A DNA stretch of 64,000 nucleotides from Bettongia penicillata ogilbyi. Its lineage: Eukaryota > Chordata > Mammalia > Diprotodontia > Potoroidae. The notes beneath the pieces are model-generated. The model searched no databases. It had not been told where the DNA came from and saw only the letters and a list, made by a program, of their open reading frames with translations. Position numbers and translations under genes: made by a program. Location of the stretch: assembly GCA_023548195.1 (NCBI GenBank), contig JAJHZJ010000023.1:293636-357635 (forward strand), in the 5' to 3' direction. Of the stretch, positions 49,027-59,930 are shown one piece after another. Each line of letters starts with the position of its first letter. The stretch's first letter is position 1.

Positions 49027-49226
49027 ATAGAGTGGGGAACCTGAGGCTTCTAGGCCACATGTGACCCTCTAGGTCCTCAAGTGTGACCCTTTGACTGAAT
49101 CCAACTTCATAGAACAAATCTCCTTAATAAAAGGATTTGTTCTGTCAAACTTGGACTTAGCCAAAGGGCCACACTTGAGGACCTAGAGGCTACGGATGAC
49201 CTCGAGGCCACAGGTTCCCCATTCCT
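49027..49226. mobile_element. Palindromic hAT-like non-autonomous element
   Basis: The best preserved copy. Arms of about 90 bases, for example CCTCTAGGTCCTCAAGTGTG (49070-49089) against its inverse CCACACTTGAGGACCTAGAGG around 49168-49187 (shared core CACTTGAGGACCTAGAGG). The centre is TTAATAAAAGGA. Could fold into one long hairpin. Confidence 0.87.
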
Positions 49227-49234
49227 AAGAATAG

Positions 49235-49420
49235 GAGAAGCACTGAGCTGGGAATCAAATGATCTCATTTCAAGGCCCTGCATCACCACCTAGCTGCATG
49301 AACTTGGGCAAGTCACTGAAACTTTCTGGGCTTTAGTTTCCTCATCTGTAAAATGAGAGGAAGGAATGTACCAAGTGACACCATGGTCCCTTCCAGTTCC
49401 AAATCTAAGCTACAAAGAAC
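49235..49420 (+). mobile_element. Marsupial-type SINE
   Basis: 'gcatgaacttgggcaagtca', 'agtttcctcatctgtaaaat' and 'ggtcccttccagttccaaat'. Confidence 0.8.
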
Positions 49421-49699
49421 TCTGGAAAAAGTTGAGGAAGAAAAGCTGGAGGAAGATCAGGAATGATTTCCCAGAAGAGGAAGAAAGGGAAGGATAGCGA
49501 TCAGAAATACTGCATCGAATTCCAAAAATGGGGGACACCTTCAGGGACACATTGAGGCTGGAAGGAAGAAGCAAGAGTCCCAGCATGCCTTTTAATTATC
49601 ATCCAAAAGGTGACCATCTAGACATCTCATTCTTAGAGAGGCAAGAGGAGAATGATGACGTTAGCACTAGGTGAAGCAGCTTCCTAAGATTAATCACCT

Positions 49700-49870
49700 A
49701 TACTAATGAAAATAATCCTGTTTCTTGGGTCTTCATCACAACCCTATGAGATTAGGTAGTACAGATATAATTATGTACCTGAGACTCAGAGGTTTCATTG
49801 ACTTGTCCAAGGTCACGGAGCTAGTAATGTGAGAGTGCCCAGGCCTTGAATTTCTTCTACTACGCCATCC
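49700..49870 (-). mobile_element. MIR-like SINE
   Basis: 'tcatcacaaccctatgagat', 'cttgtccaaggtcacggagc' and 'ctactacgccatcctctctg'. A second weak core lies at about 49930-50090. Confidence 0.7.
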
Positions 49871-50224
49871 TCTCTGCATTGGGATTGGGGATGGACTTCT
49901 GAGGAAGGACATGTAAAGTCACAAAACATTAGAATGTGAAAGAATCTAAATTGTCATTTTAATCAACCCTCTAACTTTCCAGATGAAGAAAATGTTACCC
50001 AGGGAAGGAAAGAGACTTACCTAGATTCAACCAGTGGCAGAGTCAGGGGCTAGAACCCAGAAACTTGACACATCTTTCAGGACTCTTTTTCTGTCACCCT
50101 ATCTCTTGTCAATCCACAACTGAACTAGATCCATCAGTGGCTCAGTGAAAAGGGGAACAGAGTTCAAATAATGATTCCACCACTTGGGTAAATAAATCAC
50201 TTACCCTTTATGAGGTTCATTTTG

Positions 50225-51352
50225 TATTTTTTTAAATTTTGTTTTATAATACCCACATTGACCATATCCAAAAAACATAATGTCTCAGCTGTCACCCTGA
50301 GTCCACCAACTCTCTATCAGCAGGTAGACAGCATGTTTCATCATTAGTCCTCTGAAAACTGTCATTGGTCATTATGCAGATTAGAGTTCCTAAGTCTTTC
50401 AAAGTGGTTTGTCTGTGCTGTACTGTTGTCACTGCATAAATTGTCCTCTTTCTGCTCACTTCCATTTGTATATGTTCATACAAGTCTTCTCAGGTTTCCC
50501 TGATTTTTCAATCATCTTCATCACATCTTAGATCATAATATTATTCTATCATATTCATATACTGTAACTTGTTCAGCCATTCCTCAATGGTTGGACACTC
50601 CAACAGTTTCCAGTTCTTTGCCATCACACATAAAATACTTTTATACATTCTTAATTGGAATTTATTTGGCTTAAGATTAATCCCTCCCTTAATATACTCT
50701 CCCTCTTATTCTCTCTTTCTCCTTTCTCCCCTTTCTTCTGGGTTTGCCTTGAGAATTCCCATCATCTTCAGATCTTTTCATTGTGGGATAATTTTGTTTG
50801 TTTGCTTGCTTTCTGACTTTGGACTTTATGTCAGAGGCAAGCTCTGGGCACTTCTGCTGGAAATGTCTGGGCTGTTTGTGTCCCCCAGGGTCCTGCTACT
50901 GTTCTCTTTGATTAGTGAGTGTTGATTTATTCCAAGATCTCAAGGACAGCTAAGACTGGGGACTTGCAAGTTTTAATTACTCTCAAAAAGTCGTCTGACT
51001 CAGAGCAAAATCTTCCTGATCTGACTCAGGTTTGGGTTTAAACAACACACCTGTAAACTTGCCCTGGTTGAAGTTCTAGTAAATTTCTGCTGGACTCAGC
51101 CATTATCAACCAACTAGAAAACTCTGCTTGTTCAGAGTTTCAGAACTGTAGGTTCCCCTTTGGCACCACAGTTCCTGGCACCTCAGTATCCCCAGACTTC
51201 TATGCTTATCTCTTTTTTCTGGAAAAGATGACTCACTGGGATTTTTTCTTGGATTTTCTAATCAGGATTTGATCTGTCATGTTTTCTAGATCTGTTGTTT
51301 GAGGGGGCAGAACTCAATGGTATTTCTTCCTGCCACTCTACCATCTTGGCTC
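50225..51352 (-). mobile_element. Internally deleted L1 (5' end joined to 3' end)
   Basis: On the minus strand it starts at GAGCCAAGATGG (51352), a typical L1 5' end. About 600 bases of 5' UTR-like sequence pass directly into the L1 3' region: 'ccagttctttgccatcacac' and 'cttgttcagccattcctcaa' (50560-50630) and the terminal segment to 50225. Neither ORF1 nor the reverse transcriptase is present. The joint lies somewhere between 50650 and 50770. Confidence 0.7.
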
Positions 51353-51354
51353 AA

Positions 51355-51445
51355 TCTCTTATTTCTTCACTTTCTCCATCTGTAAAATTAGGGGGGTTGA
51401 ACTAGCTGAACTCTAAGGTCCTTTTCATCTGAAATCTTTGCTCTA
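51355..51445 (+). mobile_element. SINE 3' fragment
   Basis: 'ctccatctgtaaaattaggg' and 'gaactctaaggtccttttca', the body and tail of a marsupial-type SINE. Confidence 0.6.
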
Positions 51446-51714
51446 ACAATGCATTTCTTCAATAGAATTTTATTGAGTATCTATACCTTGGGAGTAGACA
51501 GGAATAATAAAAAATATATGACATGATCCTATACCTTTGAGGAGTATGTGGGAAGGATAAGACACACAGAGGAAAAGTTATATCACAATACAAGGTTGCA
51601 TGTGCTGAATCTGTTCCTTGACCAAGAGGGTCAGACTAGAATGATTTTGATGTCCTTTGCAGCTCTAGATCTATGAGCATATGAAATGCTAAATGAGTGG
51701 CACTCCCTTCAGAG

Positions 51715-51945
51715 AGCTATTGACAAACTGGAGAGCATCCATTGCAACTTCATGCTGGGTAAGGGCTGAGACATTATATTTTTTGGACATGGTCAATGTG
51801 GGTATTTTAAAACAATTATGTTGACTATTCAGGTTTATAACAAGAATTTTATTTTTCTCTCCTCAGTGGTGGTGGTAGGTGGGAGAGAAGATGGATTTTT
51901 GCTGGTTGAAAAAAAAAGAAATCAATACTATTTTTTATAAAATGA
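51715..51945 (+). mobile_element. L1-type 3' tail, inverted relative to 50225
   Basis: 'gagacattatattttttgga' with 'catggtcaatgtgggtattt' is the inverse of 50239-50288. The G-rich 'ggtggtggtaggtgggagag' and A-rich end follow. Confidence 0.65.
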
Positions 51946-52141
51946 ACCTCATAAAAAGTAAGTGATTTGCCCAAGTGATGGAACCATGAAAAGGCAACCT
52001 GTACAATAGAGGGCTTTGAGTCCATACTAAAGGATAATCTATTGAAGGAACTGGGACTATCAAGCCAGAGAAAGAGAACATTCAAAGGGTAAAATGATTA
52101 CTTTTGGGGGAACTTGAAAAGCAAGTTGAGTCAACAAACAT

Positions 52142-52379
52142 TTTTGGTGTTCAGTCATGTCCAATTCTTCATGACCATTTCAGGTGTTCTTGGCAAAGAT
52201 GCTAGGGTGAGTTGATATTTTCTTTTCCAGATCTTTTTACAGATGAGAAAACTGAAGCAAGCAGGGGGAAGTGATTTGCCCGGGATCATACTGTTAGTAA
52301 GTGTATGAGATTGGATTTGAACTCAGATCTTCCTGACTCCAGGTCCAGTGATTTCTCTACTGGGCCACCTAGCTGCTAG
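52142..52379 (-). mobile_element. tRNA-derived marsupial-type SINE
   Basis: Same family as 37658, with 'ggtgttcagtcatgtccaat' at one end and 'ctactgggccacctagctgc' (rc of the head) at the other. Confidence 0.85.
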
Positions 52380-52850
52380 GCACTGAGCTAAGTAAGCTCT
52401 AAGGGTGTAAAGAAAAGCAAATCAAAATAAAACAAAAACCAGACCCTGCTCTCAAGGAGCTCACAATCCAGTGGGGGAGATAAAATTCAAACAAGCCTGT
52501 ACAAACCTATAAGACACAGAATAAATTGGAGATAATCACTAGGGAAGGCTCTAGCATTAAGGAAGACTGGGAAAGAATTCTTGTATAAGATGGGATTTTA
52601 GTTGGGATTGGAGGGAAACCAGGAGGCCAAAGAGGATACTCCTCTTTCAGGAGGAGGAAGACAGTTCCGGACATAGGGACAACCAGTTCATATGCCTGGA
52701 ATTGAGAGATGGAGTGTCTTGTATGAGAAACAAAGAGGTCAGTGTCCATGGTCGACAAAGTATATGGGGGAGGGGAGAATGGGGAAGAAAAAGGAAGGTG
52801 TAGGATGACCAGAAAGGTAGGAGGGGAACCAAGTTGTATCAAAGAAAAAA
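52380..52850 (+). mobile_element. Long ancient dispersed repeat, second copy
   Basis: 'ccctgctctcaaggagctca', 'gggattttagttgggattgg' and 'ggagtgtcttgtatgagaaa' align in order with 41650-41950. Confidence 0.6.
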
Positions 52851-52897
52851 CGAAAAGAGGTGAAAAGGAAGGGGGAATACTTCCAAAATAAATGAAC

Positions 52898-53090
52898 TAA
52901 AGCAGCAGTCATTCAAACCATTTGGTATCAGTTAAAACAAAATAGGGATGGGTAGAGGAGGGAGAATCAGAGACAATGAAATTCAATACCTTCGTGTTTG
53001 ACATAGTAGAAAACATAAATTAGTTAGGAATGAAATCTCTATTTGGTTTTAAAAAAACTGCTGGAAAAAGGGGAAAGTGATCAGGCAGAA
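52898..53090 (+). mobile_element. L1 ORF2 fragment
   Basis: 'aaagcagcagtcattcaaac' with 'catttggtatc', then 'aaaaactgctggaaaaag', aligns with 21577-21760 in the plus-strand L1 ([11 protein letters not shown] region). Heavily decayed. Confidence 0.65.
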
Positions 53091-53499
53091 ACGAGGAATG
53101 GGCTAGGTACTGAAGGATCACACTTATTCTTTTGGCAGGGAGAGTTCTAGAACAACAAAAAACAACTTTGGGGCTGCTATCAGAGCCTTCTTCCCACTTG
53201 ATGGTGCTTCTGATTGCTTTGTCTCGTTGCTAGTGCAGTAAAGTTAGACTGGATGTCAAGGAAACACTTCCTAACAATGAGAGCTGTCCCAAAGTGCCAC
53301 ACACAGGATGCCTCAGCAGATGGGGGAGCGGTAACAGGAAGCAAGGGATGGTAAAAGCTAGATGACCATTCTTTCAGATATGTTGTAGTGGAGGATTCCT
53401 TTTGAGTTGGAGTTGGAGAAGGTGGCCGGTGAAATTCCTTCCCGTTCTGAAAAATTCTCTGATGATCTCAGAGGTCCCTTTCAACTCAGAGATTCCAAA

Positions 53500-53650
53500 G
53501 TTCTGTGAGTGGTGCAAATGCTGTTGCTATCGTTCATCTTTCATTCTCAAAGAGTACCAATGACATCAGGAAGGTGATGTCTTGACTTGCAAGTGAGTTG
53601 GATTCAAATGAGGCAGACCTGTGCAAACTTACCAGCCTCACTATCTCCTC
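53500..53650 (+). mobile_element. Marsupial-type dispersed repeat
   Basis: 'cattctcaaagagtaccaat', 'gacatcaggaaggtgatgtc' and 'acttgcaagtgagttggatt'. An inverted partner lies at 61880-61965. Confidence 0.6.
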
Positions 53651-54278
53651 CAAAGTGGTGAAGATAAAGGAGAGAGGACACACTGCGAATTATAGAGGTC
53701 AACAAGCGGTCCCTGGAATAGGTGAGATTTAAACTGGGTAGGATTTCAGTAGGTGTAATGAAGATGGCAATGAGGAGGAGGAGGACATTCCCCACAAAGG
53801 ATATGATTGGAGTCAGAACATATCGAATAAGGGCGGAGGAGGTGTTCTGTTGGAGGGTGCTTGGTGGCAGGGCAGGAAGAGTTCTGGAACGACAAAAACC
53901 ATTGGAGCTTGCTGTCTGAGCCTTTTTCCCACCTGCTGGTGCCTTTGATTGCCACTTCCTTGGAAGGTCCTAATCTCCATTATGTGAGAGGAACCTCATC
54001 CCAACTGCACAGGTCTAGGGGCACTGAATTTCTTCTCCTTCCCTTGCTCTTTAGCATCAAACCCAGGCTTCCACTTTCCACTTGTGGTTGCAGTTCCTCC
54101 TTTCATGTATTCTTTTCCTTTCTGGCTTCATTCTTCTTGGATTATTCCTTCCATCCATCTGGTCTAGAATAGTTCCATCCTTTTAGATAAACTAGAACCA
54201 AAAATGATGTACCTTAATTTCTTTCAGTGTTTCCTCAAACAAGGAGACCAGCTTACATTTGTAACACCAAATAATAAT

Positions 54279-54531
54279 GATGGCTAACATTTATATAGCA
54301 CTTACTGTGTGCCAGGAACTGTGCTAAGTGCTTTCCAAATATTATCTCATTTTGTCCTCACACAATCCTGTGGGATAGGTGCTATTATTATCCCCATTTT
54401 ACAGATGAGGAAACTGAAGCTAAATAATTTGCGCAGGCTAACATAGCTAGTAAGTGTTTCAGGCCAAATTTGAACTCAGGTCTTCCTGACTCCAGACCCA
54501 GCACTCTATCCATTGCAGCACCACCTAGCTG
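54279..54531 (-). mobile_element. MIR-like SINE
   Basis: Nearly complete: 'gcacttactgtgtgccagga', 'tacagatgaggaaactgaag', 'gactccagacccagcactct', 'ccacctagctg'. Confidence 0.9.
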
Positions 54532-54605
54532 ATGAGTACCTCAGACACAGGCCCTGAAGATCATTGGGACAGATAGTAACTCCCTTCAGTGGCCAGTCCT
54601 TTGCT

Positions 54606-54838
54606 GGGGGAGGGGGGCATACCTACGACTTCAAGACCACATGGGGCCCTCTAGGTCCTCAAGGGCAGTCCTTTGACTCAATCCAAACCTTACAGAACAA
54701 ATCCCCTCTAAGTCCTCAAGGGTAGTTCTTTGACTGAATCCCAACTTCACAGAACAAATCCAAAGGATTTGTCAAAGTGCCACCCTTGAGAACCTAGAGG
54801 CCACATGTGGCCTCAGAATCTCAGGTTCTCCACCCCTA
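54606..54838. mobile_element. Palindromic hAT-like element with internal duplication
   Basis: Ends in CTCCACCCCTATA. The left arm contains a second copy of the TCCTCAAGGGxAGT...TTTGACT...ACAGAACAAATCC block (54656-54703 and about 54711-54762), so it is longer than its relatives. Confidence 0.82.
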
Positions 54839-55374
54839 TAATAGCCACTACAAATAGATAAGCCAGGAAGCTATCTATATGCTTCTGAGTTTCTGCCCTG
54901 AATTCAGGCTCCCTGCTCCTCTCTCCCTCTCCTTCAGTCTGTTAATGCCCTAAGAGACTTTGAGATCACCAGGTAGGTGTCAGGTCAGGTTTCTTCACCA
55001 AATGCCAGACATACAACAGAATGTCACAAGTCAGATGTTTCTCCCCGATGGGACAGGTCAGAACTTCAAAGTGTGAAAAACTTCAACATGAAAAGCTTTA
55101 CTTCTATCTCTCTTGTAAATCAAACCTGTTGTTGCCTGCTTAAAATTCAGGAAGACTGTATTAAGTTGCTTCCTTAATCTTTCCACCAAGTCTATCCAAC
55201 TCTCCAGTCCTTCTCTTTCCCTTTTTAAGGCTGGAAATTGGCCTTCTGCCTCCTTTTCCTTATACAGAGATGGAGGTGTTTCCCTGTTCCTTTCCCATGA
55301 CTTTCACAGCGGATCCCTCTTTTCCTGCCTAGTTCCTAGCCTCGTAGGAGTCTAAAGGTGGTAAAAAAAATTCA

Positions 55375-55481
55375 TTTTCCAAAAGGAAATGGCAAACCAC
55401 TCCAATATCTTTGCCAAGAAGCCCCCATGGACAGTAGGGTCCAGAAGACCCCAAAGAGTCAGACATGACTGAACAATAAAA
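55375..55481 (+). mobile_element. 3' end of a marsupial-type SINE
   Basis: 'ggaaatggcaaaccactcca' to 'agagtcagacatgactgaac': the 3' part of the family seen in reverse at 37658. Its tRNA-like head is absent (5'-truncated). Confidence 0.8.
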
Positions 55482-55834
55482 GTTCATTTGCATGAAATGC
55501 TATGGGTTGGCTATTACTCTCCCTGAAAGGTTTACAGCTCCTAATAAAACTGCTTCTTACAGGAATGGTGCATATTTGCTTTCTGAACACTGTAAAACAC
55601 ATGCTAATATAATCATTTCAAACAAGGATAAATAATTTCTCCACAGAATCTTTGAATGTGTGTATTTTTATATGCTTTGTGTATACATATTATCTTGGTA
55701 TATATCTGTGCTTGTTAATATAAGGACTGATACTCAGCAAGTACTATTTGTGAAACATTTTCAAACCCTTTTCTTATTTAAGCCCCCGCAACCCTGTGAG
55801 GGAGTTGTCATAGCTATTAGGGATTTTGTTCTTA

Positions 55835-56840
55835 TTTTTATGGATTTTTTTGTTTTATTTGTTTTAATATCATCTCCATTTATGAATATATCTTTCCCTT
55901 GTTCCCTACCCAGGGAGCCATCCATTATAACAAAAAAGAAAAAAGACAAAGAAAAAAACAGTCAGCAAAACCAATCAATATATTGAGTCTGACAGTGTAT
56001 TCAGTGTTCCATATCCATAGGCCCCTACCTCTGAAAAGAAGAAAAGGAAGGTACTTCTTTTTGTGGCTGTTTTTGTTTTTTTCGATTTACATTTTTATAG
56101 TCATTGCAAATATTGGTTCCTGGCATGGCTTACTTGACTCTGCAGCTTTTCATATAAGTATTGTCATGGTTCTCTGCATTCTTCATAATCATCATTTTTT
56201 TAAATTGTGTTGCCATCTCGTTTTTGTACCACTTCCATTTCCCAATGCATATCTTCCCTTCTCCCCTCTCAGAGAGCCATCCCTTATAACAAAGAAGAAA
56301 AAAGGGGGGGGGAATTATTCAGCAAAACTAACCAATACATCTGCCAAATCTGATATCATATGCAGAGTTCCACACCTATAATTAGTCTCTTATCTCTCCA
56401 AAGAGGAAAGGGAAGGAAGTTCATTCTCAGATCTCTTCCTTAAAGCCAAGCTTCATCACTAAAATCCCAAGGCTTCTTTTTTTTTCCATCTTATTATTGC
56501 CATTTACATTGTTGTAGTCAATGGGTATCAACTGTTCCTCAGCCCTTTCTGAAGCCATGCTGGCTCTCAGGTATATGATCACCTTCCAGGTTGTTTTCCT
56601 GGTTCTGCTTACTGCATCAGCTCTGCATTCTTCATCGGTTCATAGAGTTCTTCTTCTGCTTCTCCATATTCATTATCTTCATTATTTCTCATGGCATAGT
56701 AATAATTCTGTTACAGTCATACAATTTGTGGATGTAATGGAATATTTGTATTCTTCAAGCAATGAGCACCTGCTTTATTTCCAGTTCTTTGCCACCACAA
56801 AAAAAGTGCTTCTATGAATATTTTCTTCTATCTGAGATTT
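55835..56840 (-). mobile_element. L1-type 3' region, with a repeated module
   Basis: Two copies of the 'gagccatccc/cattataacaaa' module (about 55840-56040 and 56190-56400), then 'gttgttttcctggttctgct' and 'tttccagttctttgccacca' (about 56585-56800). Comparison with 22540-22640 shows the minus strand is the L1 sense strand. Confidence 0.75.
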
Positions 56841-56844
56841 TTCT

Positions 56845-57515
56845 GTCTTTAAGACCCTTCATAACCTGGGCTCTTCCTATTTTTCCAGTCTTCTTATACT
56901 TTGTTGGTCAGTTATGTGTGACTCTTCATGATCCTGTGGACCCTACTGTCCATGGGGTTTTCTTGGCAAGGATACTGGAGTGGTTTGCCTTTTCATTCTC
57001 CAATGGATTAAGGCAAACAGGATTAAGTGACTTTCCCAGGGTCACACAACTAGTAAGTGTCTAAAGCCAGATTTGAACTCAAGTTTTCCTGACTCCAGTC
57101 CCAGCACTCTATACATTATGGTGTTACCTAACTTCCTCTCTTACACTTTACACACTCTCAAAAACTACTATACTCTTCTTGCTGTTCCTTCAACACAAGA
57201 CTCATGTATTTGCACTGCCTTTGATGCTCCCCCTCCTCACCTCCTACTCCTAGCTTCACTGACTTCCTTCAAGACTCATTTCAAATCTTTCCTCTTTCAG
57301 AAGGCCTTTTGTGGTCCCTCCCTACTCCAAATCTTGTCCCTTTAAAATTACCTCCCATCTGCACTGTTTATACCTTTCATGTACATGCTTATTATCTGTC
57401 TCTTCCATTAGAATGTGAGGTCCTTGAGAAGAGAGCCTGAGTTTTTGCTTTTCTGTGTATCCCTCAGGCTTAGCACAGTGCCTGGCACATAATAAGCTTT
57501 TAATAATTTTTTTAT
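56845..57515 (+). mobile_element. L2-like fragment interrupted by a SINE
   Basis: 'aagacccttcataacctggg' (56851) before, and 'gactcatttcaaatctttcc' to 'agcacagtgcctggcacata' (57270-57490) after, are L2-type 3' end pieces. A SINE occupies 56898-57131 between them. Confidence 0.7.
56898..57131 (-). mobile_element. tRNA-derived marsupial-type SINE inside the L2-like copy
   Basis: 'gatactggagtggtttgcct', 'cagggtcacacaactagtaa' and 'gactccagtcccagcactct'. Same family as 37658. Confidence 0.88.
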
Positions 57516-57539
57516 TAGATTGCTGACTGATTTGCCTTC

Positions 57540-57900
57540 CTTAAGTCATTTTTTTTTGCATAATTCTAAATTGCTTTCCAGAAAGTTTAGACCAATTCAC
57601 ACCTCCACCAACAGCATACCAATCATCCTCTAGCCCCTCCAATATTGTTATATTTTATTATCTTTAACAATTTTCTGGATATGAAAAGGAACCTTAGAGT
57701 TGTTTTTAGTTTGTATTTCTCTTATTCATGCTTGGAGCATTCTTTCATGAGTTATTGATAGTTTGTGATTCATTTGAAAACTTTGTTCATATCCTCCGAC
57801 CTCTTGCCCACTAGAACACTTGATCTTACACATTTGTATTGATATACATATTGGAAAGCAGAATTTGACAAGAGGTTTGAAGTGAAGATTTTTTTCCCTG
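57540..57900 (-). mobile_element. L1 ORF2 C-terminal fragment
   Basis: On the minus strand, the FWKAI-like segment at 57565-57590 corresponds to PFWRAIRNY of the plus L1 (about 22393). 'cacacctccaccaacagcat' and 'tttgtatttctcttattcat' are the usual upstream L1 sequence in reverse. Confidence 0.72.
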
Positions 57901-58080
57901 TTTGATAGCTTCCCTTCTTATCCTAGCTGCATTGATTTTGTTCATGCAAAACACCTTCAGTTTTATGTAGCACAGTTATTATTATTTTCATTTTACAAAT
58001 GAAAATATTGAGATTCAGAGAGTCCAATAGTCACAAATCTATGTCAGAAGGGATTCAAACCCTCCTGCTTTTCCCTCATG

Positions 58081-58196
58081 GAAAAAATAATCACACACAT
58101 ATACACACACACATACAAGCATATGCATACACACACTCGTGCTCATGCACTCACACACATCCATCATTTTGGCTGTGCTTGTCTCTTTCCTTCTTC
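58081..58196. repeat. CA-rich local duplicate, copy 1
   Basis: The CA/TA-rich array followed by CTCATGCACTCACACACA and 'gctgtgcttgtctctttcct' is repeated in diverged form at 59041-59134. Confidence 0.65.
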
Positions 58197-58434
58197 CTAA
58201 CTCTAAGTCACATGCTCCACCCACTATACTCTCTCATTATAGCGTAATGGATAATGTGCATGTGTCCAAATGTCTTTGTGTCTGTATTGTTCTCTATGTC
58301 TATGTCTCAGCATGTCTCTTTGAGTCTATAGAGCCAGTTTTCAATTATTCGTGCTAATGGAGTATAACAGCGGCCCCAGACAATGAAAAATTAGAGGCTG
58401 ACACAAACATTATGTCTCCAGGGTTTTTTATAAT

Positions 58435-58690
58435 AATAATGGCTCCCATTTCTGTAACACTCTTAAGATTTACAAGGTATTCTCTTCACAACAACCTAGT
58501 GAGGTAGATACTTCTGAGTGTTGTTAGGCCCCTTTTACAGGGGAAGAAACTGAGGCTCAAGGAGGTTATATGAGGTGCCTCTTCTGTAGTAAGCACTTAA
58601 TTAATGTTGGTTGAATTGTATTGCCTGGAAGCCATCCGAGCCAGGGCTTGAAGCCAGGCCTTCTGACTCCAATCTCCACTCCACCTGGCC
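58435..58690 (-). mobile_element. MIR-like SINE
   Basis: 'cttcacaacaacctagtgag' and 'ggaagaaactgaggctcaag', then 'cttctgactccaatctccac'. A 'gtagtaagcacttaatta' insertion-like segment splits it. Confidence 0.7.
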
Positions 58691-58799
58691 GCCTTGCCAA
58701 TGTAATGCATCCGATGGTTATTTTGGCCTTTGTAGTGCTTCTCGGCTTAGGCTGATATTAAAATGAGGTTCTGGGCAGTGCCAGGTGGAAGATGGTCAT

Positions 58800-58945
58800 C
58801 TCCATAAGGGATGCAGCACGGCTAGATGACTGAGGGTAAGTTACTTCCCCTCCCTGGTCCTCAGTTTCCTTTTCTGAAAAATGAGGGGGTGAAATCAGAA
58901 GATTTCTAAATCCCTTCAGGCTGGAAATCTATAATCCTAAGGTAT
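58800..58945 (+). mobile_element. Marsupial-type SINE 3' part
   Basis: 'ggtcctcagtttccttttct', 'gaagatttctaaatcccttc' and 'aggctggaaatctataatcc'. Confidence 0.7.
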
Positions 58946-59040
58946 TTTACTAGTTCTAAGTCTCACCCCCAAAGTCCTTTCCCACCTCCTTGGGAATCAG
59001 CCAACCTTCTAAATTAAAGTCCTTCCCCCCTGCCCCGCAA

Positions 59041-59134
59041 GAAAAATAAATACACCCATACACACACATACACATGCTCATGCCCATGCACTCACACACC
59101 TATCATTTGGGTTCTGCTTGTGTCTTTTCTTCTC
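59041..59134. repeat. CA-rich local duplicate, copy 2
   Basis: Diverged second copy of 58081-58196, about 960 bases downstream, same orientation. Confidence 0.65.
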
Positions 59135-59556
59135 AGATAGATAGAAAACTTTTCCCGGCTGATAGTTCATCAATAACCAAAATCTGCCAGTGGTCAGCTT
59201 CATGGGCCCACAGTTGGACTGGAAGGACCGTCATGGACCGGGGACTACTGTTGAACTCAGGACAAAAAAGACAAAATGAGGAAGATGACAGATTTTTCCT
59301 TTGATACCTTTGTTCAGTCAAAGAACGCATCTGAAGGACTATGGACTCAAAGATTAGTTGTTTAGAACCGGAAGAGACCTTAGCAATCCTTGAATTCAAA
59401 TCCTTTATTTTACTCAAACTGGCATCTCTCATGGCTCCAGTTCCATGATTGACTACATTGTATGGGAGACCAAAGAAGGATGGGACCTGGGTCCTGCTCT
59501 CAGGGGGCTCATAGTCTACTTGGAGACAGAGGATGCCTATATCAAGAAAATATACA

Positions 59557-59793
59557 GTGGATAGAGCACTGGACCTAGAGTCAGGAGGATCTGAGTTCAA
59601 AACCAACTTTGGACACTTACTAACTGTATGATCCTGGGCAAGTCATATCACCTCTTCCTGTATCAGTTTCACCATCTGTAAAATGGGGATAGTGATAGCA
59701 CCTGCCTTCCAGAGTTATTGTGAGTAACAAATGAGATGATAATTGTAAAGCACAGTGCAGAGTAGAAGTTATATAAATGTCAGTTATTACTAT
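59557..59793 (+). mobile_element. tRNA-derived SINE, near complete
   Basis: The head 'agtggatagagcactggacc' with A box, 'gagttcaaaa' B-box region, 'tcagtttcaccatctgtaaa' and the MIR-like tail 'gtaaagcacagtgcagag'. Confidence 0.88.
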
Positions 59794-59930
59794 AAATCTT
59801 AATTTGATTAAATCTCGATTAAACAGATCTAGCTGTTTGGGTTCACATTTCATGCTGTTGCTTCTCTTTAAAAAAATGTTTTATTGATCATTTTTTTTTG
59901 TCTTTACTTAGTTTTACATAGACATAGAAG

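Noticed and set aside
59133..59606. 157-residue open frame on the minus strand
   Set aside because: Its first part is the reverse of the SINE head at 59557 and the rest has no motif. No splice context.
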